From positions 86,578 to 150,577 of the forward strand of contig NZ_JACWFG010000015.1 of the NCBI RefSeq assembly GCF_019749295.1: a stretch of 64,000 bases of DNA, read 5' to 3'. Below, one piece after another: positions 34,477 to 43,194 of this stretch. Source of the stretch: Neobacillus niacini (GTDB lineage: Bacteria; Bacillota; Bacilli; Bacillales; Cytobacillaceae). The notes under the pieces were generated by a model that worked only from the letters and a program-made list of their open reading frames with translations, did no database searches and had not been told where the DNA came from. Made by a program: the position numbers and the translations under genes. Positions within the stretch are counted from its first letter, which is position 1; the number at the start of each line of letters is the position of its first letter.

Positions 34477-35340
34477 GTGAAGTATTATATTGTAGATGTG
34501 TTTGCAGAAAACAAATATGAGGGAAATCCTTTAGCTGTATTTATTCCCGATAGAAATATTGAGACAACCGAAATGCAAAAAATCGCACGAGAAATGAACT
34601 TTTCGGAAACAACCTTTATTATGTCAGGTTTACAGAATAATGGAGGATATGATGTTAAAATTTTCTCACCTGATTCTGAATTACCGTTTGCCGGACATCC
34701 TACACTCGGAACAGCCTATGTCATCAAAAACTTATTAAATCAGTCAGAAAGTAATGAGATTAAATTAAATTTATTAGTTGGGCAAATACCAGTTGTTTTT
34801 GAAGATCAATACGCATGGATGACCCAAAACCAACCTGAATTTGGTACTAATATTGAGATTGATAGAATTGTAGCTGCACTACAAATAAAGCGAGAAGATG
34901 TCAATTGTGATTTCCCCATACAAGTGGTATCAACTGGATTACCATGTGTTATTGTCCCTTTGAATTCGTTGGATTCTGTGAGCCGATGCAAGATTAATCA
35001 TCAAGCCTATGAAGACATATTGAAGGATATGAAAGATGTTAATTTACTTGTTTTCACAACGGAAACGGAAAGCGCAGAAAACGATCTAAATGTGAGATTA
35101 TTTATGCCTATACCGGGGTATCTAGAGGATCCGGCAACAGGTAGTGCGAATGGAAATTTAGCTGGTTATCTATTAAAACATAACTTTTTCCATTCCAATG
35201 AAATAAGCTATCGTGTCGAGCAAGGAGCTTTTATTGGGAGACCATCGTTACTAAAGATAAATGCCAAAAAGGACGTTGACCACTTTTCTCTCCAAGTCGG
35301 AGGTCAAGTCATTACAGTTTCAGAGGGTAATTGGTATTAA
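34477..35340 (+). CDS. PhzF-family isomerase/epimerase-like protein
   Basis: 287 residues behind TAAGGAGGA. The N terminus MKYYIVDVFAENKYEGNPLA, FSETTFI (catalytic Glu region), FSPDSELPFAGHPTLGTAYV and EDPATGSANGNLAGYL are hallmarks of the PhzF/YddE diaminopimelate-epimerase-like fold. The substrate is unknown; phenazine synthesis itself is not indicated by the neighbours. An MFS transporter follows 24 bases later, probably in the same transcript. Confidence 0.88.
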   Translation: MKYYIVDVFAENKYEGNPLAVFIPDRNIETTEMQKIAREMNFSETTFIMSGLQNNGGYDVKIFSPDSELPFAGHPTLGTAYVIKNLLNQSESNEIKLNLLVGQIPVVFEDQYAWMTQNQPEFGTNIEIDRIVAALQIKREDVNCDFPIQVVSTGLPCVIVPLNSLDSVSRCKINHQAYEDILKDMKDVNLLVFTTETESAENDLNVRLFMPIPGYLEDPATGSANGNLAGYLLKHNFFHSNEISYRVEQGAFIGRPSLLKINAKKDVDHFSLQVGGQVITVSEGNWY

Positions 35341-35364
35341 GAATCAAATGAAGGGATCTATACT

Positions 35365-36618
35365 ATGCAAACATTACCACAAACACAACCAGTAAAGAAA
35401 TATATACCCCTTTCGTTTTTTGTTATTTTTCTAGGATATCTAGTTTTTGGGTTATCTGAAAATATTAAGGGACCAGCAATTCCTCAAATGCAAATTGATT
35501 ATGGAATCGATGAGCTGCAGGTTGGTTTTCTATTAGCCATTAATTCCATTGGGTTTTTAATCGCTTGCAGCTTTACGGGTGCTTTTTCATCCAAAGCGGG
35601 TATTAAGCTTACGAGTCTAATAGCCTTTGGAACAATGGCGATATCAGGTGTTCTTATTTACTTTTCTAGTAATTTTGCCATTTTTTCCGTTTCTTATTTC
35701 ATTATGTATTTAGGTAACGGTATGTTAGAAATTGCGTTGGCCATTTTAGCTGCGAGGATTTTTACAAAAAATACGGGCTTTATGATGAACCTATCGCATT
35801 TCTTTTATGGACTTAGTTCAACGGCTGCCCCTTTAATGGCAGCGGGTTTAATGGGTATGTCGTTTATCGGGAGTCGAGAGCTTGGCTGGCAGGGAATGTA
35901 TTTACTCATGCTTTCCTTATGTATCATCCCCATGATCCCAGCATTTTTTAGTACACTTCCAGTTGATAAAACAACTACTCACGAGCGCCTGCCTATTAAA
36001 ATGTTCTTAAGAGATCGGGTAGCTTGGCTGATTATTATTATTCTATCGTTCGGAGTTATCGTAGAGCTTTCAATTGCTGGCTGGCTTGTTAACTTTCTAG
36101 AGAGATCTTTCCAATGGAGTTCTACAGCGGTGTCTGGTATGCTATCCATATTTTTTCTCTGTTTTATGGTGGGAAGGCTACTTCTAGGATTTGTAACCGA
36201 CAAAATAGGATTTATGATTTCTATCATTGTCTTTTCCGGTCTCGCTGGGATTGCAACCATTTTGGCCACATTATTAGGCCCATCAGGGGTTTGGTTATAT
36301 GCGGCTGCTGGGTTTGGAATTGCACCCGTTTATCCGACGGTAATGGCTCTGCTGGCTAAAAGATATCCCAATGGAATTGACGCTGCAATTACCGTCACCG
36401 TAACCATTATGGGGATCGTGGTCGTCATCAGCAACTTATTCTTAGGTGCGCTGATTGAATTTTTCAAAAGATGGTTTACCAGTTTACTAGGAACCGAAAT
36501 GGGCTTAATGAGAGGATTCCAAGCAGGATTTATCTTCATTGGGGTCTGTGGGGTATTATGTTCTATTTTTAGTATTATTTTGTATCGGTATTTGAAGAAG
36601 AGAAATGAAATCTTGTAA
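35365..36618 (+). CDS. MFS transporter
   Basis: 417 residues with twelve predicted helices in two six-helix halves. The N-half has FLGYLVFGLSENIKGPAIPQ and the loop 2-3 region SFTGAFSSKAGIKLTS; the C-half has VGRLLLGFVTDKIGFM. The PhzF-like gene upstream suggests it may export or import that enzyme's product or substrate. A terminator follows. Related to FucP/sugar-type or YfkF-like MFS proteins; specificity unknown. Confidence 0.85.
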   Translation: MQTLPQTQPVKKYIPLSFFVIFLGYLVFGLSENIKGPAIPQMQIDYGIDELQVGFLLAINSIGFLIACSFTGAFSSKAGIKLTSLIAFGTMAISGVLIYFSSNFAIFSVSYFIMYLGNGMLEIALAILAARIFTKNTGFMMNLSHFFYGLSSTAAPLMAAGLMGMSFIGSRELGWQGMYLLMLSLCIIPMIPAFFSTLPVDKTTTHERLPIKMFLRDRVAWLIIIILSFGVIVELSIAGWLVNFLERSFQWSSTAVSGMLSIFFLCFMVGRLLLGFVTDKIGFMISIIVFSGLAGIATILATLLGPSGVWLYAAAGFGIAPVYPTVMALLAKRYPNGIDAAITVTVTIMGIVVVISNLFLGALIEFFKRWFTSLLGTEMGLMRGFQAGFIFIGVCGVLCSIFSIILYRYLKKRNEIL

Positions 36619-36622
36619 ACGA

Positions 36623-36647
36623 GGCGACTATTTTGGTTGCCTTTTTT
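36623..36647 (+). terminator. Terminator of the phzF-like/MFS unit
   Basis: GGCGAC/GTTGCC stem followed by TTTTTT. Confidence 0.7.
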
Positions 36648-36818
36648 AGTTGAAGGGAAAGAATATATTGGTTGGCGAAACAATAAGGAAAGTATTGGTC
36701 CTGAACTATTCATAATTGTTCATATTTCAATTACCACCCCTAAAAATTTTTTTGTATAATTTAATAGTACTTCTATATTCAATGGTAAATACAAAGAGTG
36801 GTAATGTGGGGGATTATT

Positions 36819-37370
36819 GTGAAAATCAAAGTGTCTGATTTAAAGAAACAGTTAAAACAGTATGACCAAAAAGAGTTAGTTGAATTAATAGTAGAAATGT
36901 ATAAGAATAATAAGGATGTTCAAAACTTCTTGTCTAGTAAATTTTTAGGTGATGAAGCAATTGAGGCTCTGTTTGCTCAGGCTCGAAAAAAGGTAGAGAA
37001 TGAATTTTTTCCAGATCGGGGAGATGGGAAACTTCGATTGGCCGAGGCAAAAAAGGAAATTAATGCTTTTAAGAAGGCAACCAATGATCAAAAACGAACT
37101 GTTGACCTTATGCTTTTTTACGTGGAGCAGGGTGTTGAATTTACTAATTCTTTTGGGGATATTTCTGAAGGTTTTTACACTAGTATGATTAAAATGTTTG
37201 ATCAGGTTGCTGAAGAATGCGACTGGGATGAAGAATTGTATAAGGCGTTTTCTGCTAGATTATATAACGTTGTGACCGAAGCACCTGAAGGCTGGGGATT
37301 TCAGGAAGCTTTATGGGATTCCTATTATACGATTGGATGGGTTATTGATGAAGAGGATGATGAGGAATAA
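36819..37370 (+). CDS. DUF6155-like protein
   Basis: GTG 36819 follows GTGGGGGA; the upstream ATG 36798 lacks spacing. The 183-residue helical protein starts MKIKVSDLKKQLKQYDQKEL and contains LIVEMYKNNKDVQNFLSSKF, LRLAEAKKEINAFKKAT and a long acidic end (DEEDDEE). It matches the DUF6155 pattern. Cytoplasmic, function unknown. A second hypothetical gene follows 25 bases later. Confidence 0.75.
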   Translation: MKIKVSDLKKQLKQYDQKELVELIVEMYKNNKDVQNFLSSKFLGDEAIEALFAQARKKVENEFFPDRGDGKLRLAEAKKEINAFKKATNDQKRTVDLMLFYVEQGVEFTNSFGDISEGFYTSMIKMFDQVAEECDWDEELYKAFSARLYNVVTEAPEGWGFQEALWDSYYTIGWVIDEEDDEE

Positions 37371-37395
37371 TTTATGTAAAAGAGTGGGATAAAGT

Positions 37396-37839
37396 ATGGC
37401 GAAAAGTAAGAAAAATTCAAGTAATACGCCTAGACGGAAACGTTATAACCGTAAAGCTCGACTTCAAAATGCAAAAAAATGGACAGAGCAGTATGATGGG
37501 AAAAGTATTGCAAAAGGTTATAGTAATTGGTTTGGTGTAGACTTAGTATGTGCAATTACAGAGCTGGAAATATTGGGTTATAAATTTAAACAGTCGTACA
37601 AAAAGCAAGTCCAGCAAACATTAATAGCTAGGCAAAAACAAAAAGAAAATAGAAAACGAAAAGAAGTAGTGGAGAATTATGAAGATGATACTTTTTACTT
37701 CATCGCAGGATATACTTCAAATGGTGTTCCATACGGAATTACAAAAGAAGAACTAGAATCAGAGGAAGAAATAACTAAGCACCCCAAATATCAAAACAAT
37801 TTTCCAATCCTCATAGATGATGGAGATTTACCATTTTAG
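37396..37839 (+). CDS. 147-residue hypothetical protein
   Basis: A basic N terminus (KNSSNTPRRKRYNRKARLQN) suggests nucleic-acid contact. The centre reads YDGKSIAKGYSNWFGVDLVC and AITELEILGYKF, followed by a Lys/Arg/Gln helix. The end is acidic, with DDTFYFIAGYTSNGVPYGIT. It is probably co-transcribed with the DUF6155-like gene. Not recognised further. Confidence 0.65.
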   Translation: MAKSKKNSSNTPRRKRYNRKARLQNAKKWTEQYDGKSIAKGYSNWFGVDLVCAITELEILGYKFKQSYKKQVQQTLIARQKQKENRKRKEVVENYEDDTFYFIAGYTSNGVPYGITKEELESEEEITKHPKYQNNFPILIDDGDLPF

Positions 37840-37955
37840 TACTGGTCGATGGATTTCTATTAAATAAACTCTTTAATAAAACCTGTTAATATCTAAAATT
37901 GGTGTTGATAAGAGGAAATACCACCTCAAAGAACACTTTTCAATAATCTAGAAAA

Positions 37956-38130
37956 GGATTGTGACCGGAAATTAGTAGAGATTGGAATTTGGGTAAGAAT
38001 TAAAAAAGGATTATGCCCAAAATCAGTGGATAGCGAGTTTTGGGTAAGAATTAATAGGGAATTGTGACCCAAATTTGAGGAATGAAGAACTTTGGTCACA
38101 ATCAACTAGGTATTGTGCTCCAAAATCAGA
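37956..38130. repeat. Tandem array C, four units of 51-52 bp with GTGACC/GGTCAC arms
   Basis: The ATTG(T/A)G(A/C)CC core recurs at 37958, 38010, 38061 and 38112 (steps 52, 51, 51). Inverted arms ATTGTGACCCAAA and TTTGGTCACAAT (38061-38102) are the clearest. The array lies between convergent genes and contains no open frame. Confidence 0.8.
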
Positions 38131-38169
38131 GTTTGAATAAATTCTCGTAACAATCATACAAATAACTAA

Positions 38170-38200
38170 AATCCCAAGTGCTATTCCAGCACTTGGGATT
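38170..38200. terminator. Terminator of the oxoacid:ferredoxin oxidoreductase operon
   Basis: AATCCCAAGTGCT and AGCACTTGGGATT form a perfect 13 bp stem with a 5-base loop, with As on the left (Ts for the minus strand). Confidence 0.75.
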
Positions 38201-38207
38201 CAATCTT

Positions 38208-40520
38208 TTATAGATAAGGACTTTCATGTTTCGCCTTAAGCATATTCCAACGGCGATCCACTTCTTTATCAAACATTTCCAGCATGTCCTTGCTGTTTTC
38301 ATTGAGCAAATGTTTTGTTTTACCCATAAGCTTCAACCACTCAGAAACGGCTAATCGTTTCTTTTTCTCCTCAGGGTTATACGTAACCGTTGTAATCCCG
38401 TGTTCCACTTCATAAAGAGGGAAGAAGCAGGAGTTAACAGCAGCCTCAACAATTGTTTGGCCTAATTCATCTTTTGATTTCCAGTTCAATGGGCAGGTGA
38501 TCAGAATCTTCCCATATACCAAGCCTTCATTGTTCGCATACCACTGTGCTTTCGCCGCTTTCTTTAATAGGTCACGGTCAAAGGCCTCGGTTCCCGTGAA
38601 TACATATGGGATGTGCGTGGCAGCCATGATTTGAGCGGTATCCTTGTGATGGAATGGTTTTCCGTTTTGAAAGCCGCCGATATTTGACGTGCTTGTCATA
38701 TGTCCCATTGGAGTAGAATAGGAGAGCTGACTGCCTGTATTCATGTACCCTTCATTATCATACTCAAGGATGATCATTTTATGGTTACGTAAAGCTGTTC
38801 CAATTGCAGGACCCATGCCGATGTCCATACCGCCATCGCCTGTGACCATTACGAAAGTAAAGTCATCATTCAATCCTAATTCTGCTAACTCACCGCGTCT
38901 CTTTCTTTCATGGAACATTTCTACAAGACCGGAAAGGGTAGCAGATCCATTTTGGAATAGGTTATGAATATAGGTTGCTTTATGAGAGCTATAAGGGAAC
39001 CCGGTGGTTACAACCATCGCACAACCTGTATGGAATAATGCGACGATATCTCCTTCAATTCCTTTAAAAAACAATTCCAGACCAGAGAAAATCCCGCAGC
39101 CTGGGCAGGCACCATGTCCAGATGCAAGTCGTTTTGGCTTTTTCGTTAAACTCCTTAATGGCGGTATTTTTACTTTTAGCTCGCCTGTTTTTTCATCAGG
39201 AGTAACGGTGATTAAGCCCGAATTCAAATCTTCTTTTTTCATCGGATTAAGTACGCGTTTAGCTGCAAATTCTGGATTACCAGGGTTATGCCCAAAGTAA
39301 TCGAATTGCTTCTCTGCAAACCCTTTTTCTGCAGCTTCAATTGCTAAATGGAAAAAGTGTTCAGCGTCATCTGCATAAAAGTCCTTACCGCCTAAACCAT
39401 AGATACGGTTAATCACTTTTGTATGAGCATTGCCAACTGTTTGCAGCGCAGCTCTTAATTCAAGTGCCATGTTGCCGCCATGTGCCCCGTAAGAATCTGC
39501 ACGGTCGCCGACGGTAACAGCTTTTACGTTTTTTAAGGCTTCTGCTAATTGCTTTTGAGGGAAGGGACGGATCATATTTGGTGAAATGACGCCCGCTTTA
39601 ATCCCTTTTAAACGTAGACGGTCGACCACGTCCTTACAAACCTCAGCAGCAGAATTTAACATAAATACTGCTACTTCCGCATCCTCCATGCGATATAAAT
39701 CAAGGATTGGATACTCACGGCCAGTTAAATCAGCATATTCTTTCGAGATTCGCTCAAAAACAGCTTCTGCATTATACATTGCTTCTGATTGCTGATAACA
39801 ATTGTTAATATAATCAGGTTCATTCATATATGGACCGATGGTAACTGGATTCTCACGGTCTAACGCATGTGGGAAGCTTGTATTCGGCTCTCCGATAAAT
39901 TTCTGGACATCACTTCTATTTTTTATCACCTGAACACGACGTTTTTGGTGGGAAGTAAAGTACCCGTCGAAAGAAACGATGACCGGAAGTCTGACTGCTG
40001 GATCTTCTGCTAGTTTAATAGCAATAATGTTCATATCATAAACAATTTGAGGATCACGGGCCATCAAGATTGGCCATCCAGTATTCAAACCGAAATATAA
40101 ATCAGAATGATCACCATGGATATTTAATGGACCAGAAACAGAGCGGTTTACTAAATTTAATACCATTGGAAACCGTGTTCCGGATTGAACAGGAAGCTGT
40201 TCTAGCATATAGAGAAATCCGTTAGCACTGGTAGCATTAAAAACTCGTCCGCCGCCAGTGGAAGCTCCGTAACAGATTCCTGCAGAACCATGTTCACCAT
40301 CTGCAGGAATCAAAACGATATCATGTTCACCTCTAGACTTCATCCCATCAAGGAATTGAGCTACCTCAGTAGAAGGAGAAATAGGGAAGTATCCCATTAC
40401 ATGATAATTGATTTGATGTGCCGCGTAGGCAGCCATTTCATTGCCTGATTCGAATACAAAACTTTGTTCTACAGTTTCTTTTTCAGTATTAAGCTTTTCC
40501 TGGTTTATTTCAATGGACAT
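38208..40520 (-). CDS. 2-oxoacid:ferredoxin oxidoreductase, fused alpha-beta chain
   Basis: A 770-residue fusion. Residues 1-420 resemble the alpha chain (GYFPISPSTEVAQFL, GICYGASTGGGRVF, MVLNLVNRSVSGPLNIHGDH). Residues 470-740 resemble the TPP-binding beta chain, with SGHGACPGCGIFSGLELFFK, HTGCAMVVTTGFPYSSH, the TPP/metal motif VTGDGGMDIGMG and EYDNEGYMNTG. The enzyme oxidatively decarboxylates a 2-oxoacid (pyruvate or relative) with CoA, passing electrons to ferredoxin; substrate not determined. It is second in an operon, 17 bases after the gamma-delta gene. Confidence 0.88.
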   Translation of the reverse strand: MSIEINQEKLNTEKETVEQSFVFESGNEMAAYAAHQINYHVMGYFPISPSTEVAQFLDGMKSRGEHDIVLIPADGEHGSAGICYGASTGGGRVFNATSANGFLYMLEQLPVQSGTRFPMVLNLVNRSVSGPLNIHGDHSDLYFGLNTGWPILMARDPQIVYDMNIIAIKLAEDPAVRLPVIVSFDGYFTSHQKRRVQVIKNRSDVQKFIGEPNTSFPHALDRENPVTIGPYMNEPDYINNCYQQSEAMYNAEAVFERISKEYADLTGREYPILDLYRMEDAEVAVFMLNSAAEVCKDVVDRLRLKGIKAGVISPNMIRPFPQKQLAEALKNVKAVTVGDRADSYGAHGGNMALELRAALQTVGNAHTKVINRIYGLGGKDFYADDAEHFFHLAIEAAEKGFAEKQFDYFGHNPGNPEFAAKRVLNPMKKEDLNSGLITVTPDEKTGELKVKIPPLRSLTKKPKRLASGHGACPGCGIFSGLELFFKGIEGDIVALFHTGCAMVVTTGFPYSSHKATYIHNLFQNGSATLSGLVEMFHERKRRGELAELGLNDDFTFVMVTGDGGMDIGMGPAIGTALRNHKMIILEYDNEGYMNTGSQLSYSTPMGHMTSTSNIGGFQNGKPFHHKDTAQIMAATHIPYVFTGTEAFDRDLLKKAAKAQWYANNEGLVYGKILITCPLNWKSKDELGQTIVEAAVNSCFFPLYEVEHGITTVTYNPEEKKKRLAVSEWLKLMGKTKHLLNENSKDMLEMFDKEVDRRWNMLKAKHESPYL

Positions 40521-40537
40521 AAGATCCCGTCCTTTCC

Positions 40538-41548
40538 TTAGTTTTGAGTGATTAAATCAAAAAGATGCGGCACGCGGTGTTTGTCCGCATACCCGTCATT
40601 ATATTCTCGTTCTCCTGATAGCGCTTCCACAGGACAGGCGGTTACACACTTTAAACAGCCTTTGCAATATTGATAGTCAATACCACTGAGAAACATTTGC
40701 GGGCGGCCTTTTTTATCTGGTTTTTCTTCCCATACAAAGCAAAAATCCGGACATGCTGTATCACAGGCCGCACAATTAATACATTTTTCCTCATGAAAAT
40801 GTGGGAGCATACCGGCGCGTGAAATACTTAAGTCCTTTAACATGCTGTTACCTGGGTTGAGGATCATTCCGCCAATGGCCTGGGTTTCATATCCAAGAAC
40901 AGGTTCTGGCCTTGAAAAAGGTTTGGCTTCGACTCCAGCATCTAGAAGGTAAGTTTTAAATTCTACTTCATTAAATCCACGGTCGAACGTCCGAATATTT
41001 GGCTCAACCAGGTGGGGATATTTCTTCTCAAATGTTCGACGAATCGTCTGTTTCATTGACTCAGGATCTAAAAAGTCTAAGATACGGTATAGCGCACCCA
41101 GCATTGCGGTGTTGGCTTTTGTTTGTTCTTCTAGAGCAATACCAGTAGCATCAATGATGGCAATGGTTCCGCCAGCAATTTTCATTTGATTTTTAAGTTC
41201 ATCAGGGGATTTTTGTGAGTTTACTAGGATGGTGCTGTCAGGATAGATCCCGCTTGTACAGTCGATGGTTTTAAATAGGGCATCATGGAAAATGCCGACA
41301 ACATGAGGGCGTTCTATAGGTGTCGTGTCTCGAATGTTTGTTTCTGGCTCGCAAAACCGTATATGGGCTTTTACTGGGGAACCTTTTTTCTCTGAACCGT
41401 ATGATGAAAAACCGACTCCATTTAGTCCGTTTCCAACCACTCCATCCTCAGATAGCATTTTACCAGCCAGATTCGCTCCTAACCCGCCAATAGACTCAAG
41501 GCGGATTTCAAAAAAACCTAATTCATTTGTTTTTGGCAATTTTGACAA
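40538..41548 (-). CDS. 2-oxoacid:ferredoxin oxidoreductase, fused gamma-delta chain
   Basis: 336 residues, the promoter-proximal gene. The gamma domain (IRLESIGGLGANLAGKMLSE, GSPVKAHIRFCE) is followed by a ferredoxin-like delta domain. Two 4Fe-4S clusters are set by CINCAACDTACPDFC and CKGCLKCVTACPVEA. Together with the fused alpha-beta chain it forms a complete enzyme from two polypeptides. The upstream spacer contains a perfect 11-3-11 palindrome. Such enzymes work best at low oxygen, so regulation by oxygen or redox is plausible. Confidence 0.87.
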   Translation of the reverse strand: MSKLPKTNELGFFEIRLESIGGLGANLAGKMLSEDGVVGNGLNGVGFSSYGSEKKGSPVKAHIRFCEPETNIRDTTPIERPHVVGIFHDALFKTIDCTSGIYPDSTILVNSQKSPDELKNQMKIAGGTIAIIDATGIALEEQTKANTAMLGALYRILDFLDPESMKQTIRRTFEKKYPHLVEPNIRTFDRGFNEVEFKTYLLDAGVEAKPFSRPEPVLGYETQAIGGMILNPGNSMLKDLSISRAGMLPHFHEEKCINCAACDTACPDFCFVWEEKPDKKGRPQMFLSGIDYQYCKGCLKCVTACPVEALSGEREYNDGYADKHRVPHLFDLITQN

Positions 41549-41582
41549 AGATATTCCTCCTATCTATAAAAACGGAGTGCTG

Positions 41583-41607
41583 TATAGAATATTATAAATA
41601 TTCTATA
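41583..41607. promoter_or_regulatory. Perfect palindrome upstream of the oxidoreductase operon
   Basis: TATAGAATATT at 41583-41593 is exactly mirrored by AATATTCTATA at 41597-41607 (11-3-11). It lies about 35 bases before the first codon of the minus-strand operon, in a position fit for an operator. Confidence 0.6.
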
Positions 41608-41931
41608 TATTAAATTATTTTAATTGTAACAGGACATGAAAACAAATACAACAGATTTTTGGCAAGGAGAGATATGAACTCATTTGGAGTTGGTTTAACA
41701 GAGAGATTACTTATTTAGAGTATATATTAGTGATATATAACAGATAAACTTATGTTATACAACAACTAACAAGGGGAGGTATTAACAAATCGGAGGAATG
41801 TCTATAGGTCACTTGTGCCCAGTTCACACATATAATTGTTTATGGTGATCAGTCTTGAAACTGAATATGTATCCAAGCCTGTTGTGATGACTTCCTAAGG
41901 TAAGAATTTATAGTAACAGGAGGGGATGTTT
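41608..41931. other. 324 bp spacer
   Basis: No gene of credible length. Two mini-frames with ribosome sites (starts near 41674 and 41799, under 20 codons) are too short to support. It must contain the promoter of the ParB-like gene. Confidence 0.35.
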
Positions 41932-42402
41932 GTGAAATTTACGATACAATATATACCACTAAACAAAATAAAAACTGATACTTCATTGAAGATTACAGAG
42001 CATATCAAAAAGCTTCAACGATTAATGTGGGACTGTATGTTTGTTTTGGTTGTCAGAAAAAATCGGAAGGATAACAGCTATACGATCATAAGTGGACAGG
42101 AGAGGTATGAATCCCTTCGAAAACACACGAAAAGTATTTATGCTCCTTGTATCGTCGATAAAAGTACTCCTTCCGGAACCCTATCATGGTTTAATCGCTT
42201 TCGCAGGAAACAACCGCTGGATGATTTTCCGCTTATGCCTTCAAGCTGGACCATTGTCCGTTCTTTTTTAAAGCAAGAGCCTCGTTTTAAGCAGTTAACA
42301 CGATCTCAGCAAATAAGAGTCCTTCTTTTAGCTGTGCACTATAAAAAAACAGTGATCTATTCAATGAAAATAACTGTTGATGATATATTGAGAGACCTAT
42401 AG
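41932..42402 (+). CDS. ParB-N-domain-like hypothetical protein
   Basis: GTG 41932 lies 8 bases after AGGAGGGG (ATG 41926 is too close). The 156-residue product resembles the ParB N-terminal/sulfiredoxin fold: IQYIPLNKIKTDTSLKITEH, then VLVVRKNRKDNSYTIISGQERYE with the SGQERY in place of the usual GxxR(Y/W). A basic C-terminal half follows. Only the N-domain is present and no ParA is nearby, so it is not a partition gene. Possibly a regulator. Confidence 0.65.
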   Translation: MKFTIQYIPLNKIKTDTSLKITEHIKKLQRLMWDCMFVLVVRKNRKDNSYTIISGQERYESLRKHTKSIYAPCIVDKSTPSGTLSWFNRFRRKQPLDDFPLMPSSWTIVRSFLKQEPRFKQLTRSQQIRVLLLAVHYKKTVIYSMKITVDDILRDL

Positions 42403-42442
42403 AAAAATCTAAGGGGTTGGCCAATGCCATCCCCCTTCTTTG

Positions 42443-42919
42443 TCAAGACTCACTAAGGAAAAAATATAAAAAGAAATGAAGGAGGATACCTGCTCCAATC
42501 ATATTAAACCAATTAATGACGTATTTATTTTCTCTGGGTTGAATGACACCCATCGCAACAATATTCCAGAAAATTTTCGAATCACGCCATCTCTTTTTCG
42601 AAGATTTTTCCTTAGCATCCATCTTCCGGTTTTCTCTTTTTACCCAAATATAAACGATGATAACGTCCAGCAATGCCCCAATGGAGACCGCAATCAATAC
42701 CATTTCATTCGTTATATTCCAGCGGTTTTTCTTTTCTTCTTGTCTTGCTTCAACTTTTTTTTCGTGTTTTTCTAATTCTTGTTTAAAGGTAGTATTAGGA
42801 ATTTCTACTGGAGACTTACTAGGCTTATAGTCTATCAACGAAACTGCTGCAATCATTGACACCATTAGCAGTATGTATGTGGTAAAAAAAAGAATGATTT
42901 TCTTATTTGATTTTTTCAT
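42443..42919 (-). CDS. Membrane protein of unknown function with three spans
   Basis: 158 residues: an N-terminal helix (KIILFFTTYILLMVSMIAAV), a charged coiled-coil-like segment (FKQELEKHEKKVEARQEEKK), a second helix (MVLIAVSIGALLDVIIVYIW) and a C-terminal one (WFNMIGAGILLHFFLYFFL). No family recognised. The gene begins at an ATG behind CAGGGTGATT. Confidence 0.65.
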   Translation of the reverse strand: MKKSNKKIILFFTTYILLMVSMIAAVSLIDYKPSKSPVEIPNTTFKQELEKHEKKVEARQEEKKNRWNITNEMVLIAVSIGALLDVIIVYIWVKRENRKMDAKEKSSKKRWRDSKIFWNIVAMGVIQPRENKYVINWFNMIGAGILLHFFLYFFLSES

Positions 42920-43015
42920 ATAATCACCCTGAATAATAAATTAGATACATCCTAACTTTACCACAATTATCCATATCATTTAATTAAATTGCTCCAGTTA
43001 ATAGTTAACCCAGCC

Positions 43016-43163
43016 GACCAAAATCCATAGATGAAACAGTCAAAGTGGTCACAACATGGACCCTAGTGACCAAAGCTCATAGATGAACCTGTCAAAGTGG
43101 TCACAACACGCTGCTTGGTGACCAAAACACATAGATGAAACTAGCAAAATGGTCACAACAACA
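43016..43163. repeat. Tandem array D, three units of exactly 52 bp
   Basis: GACCAAA occurs at 43016, 43068 and 43120. Each unit reads GACCAAAAN2CATAGATGAA then GTCAAAGTGGTCACAAC, so GTGACC and GGTCAC form inverted arms across about 39 bases. Units differ at a few positions, which argues against recent duplication only. Confidence 0.88.
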
Positions 43164-43194
43164 AAAGACCATAAAAAACACTACTAATAGGAAA

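Noticed and set aside
41926..42402. ParB-like gene as a partition system
   Set aside because: Only the N-domain is present, and no ParA or parS-like cluster is seen.
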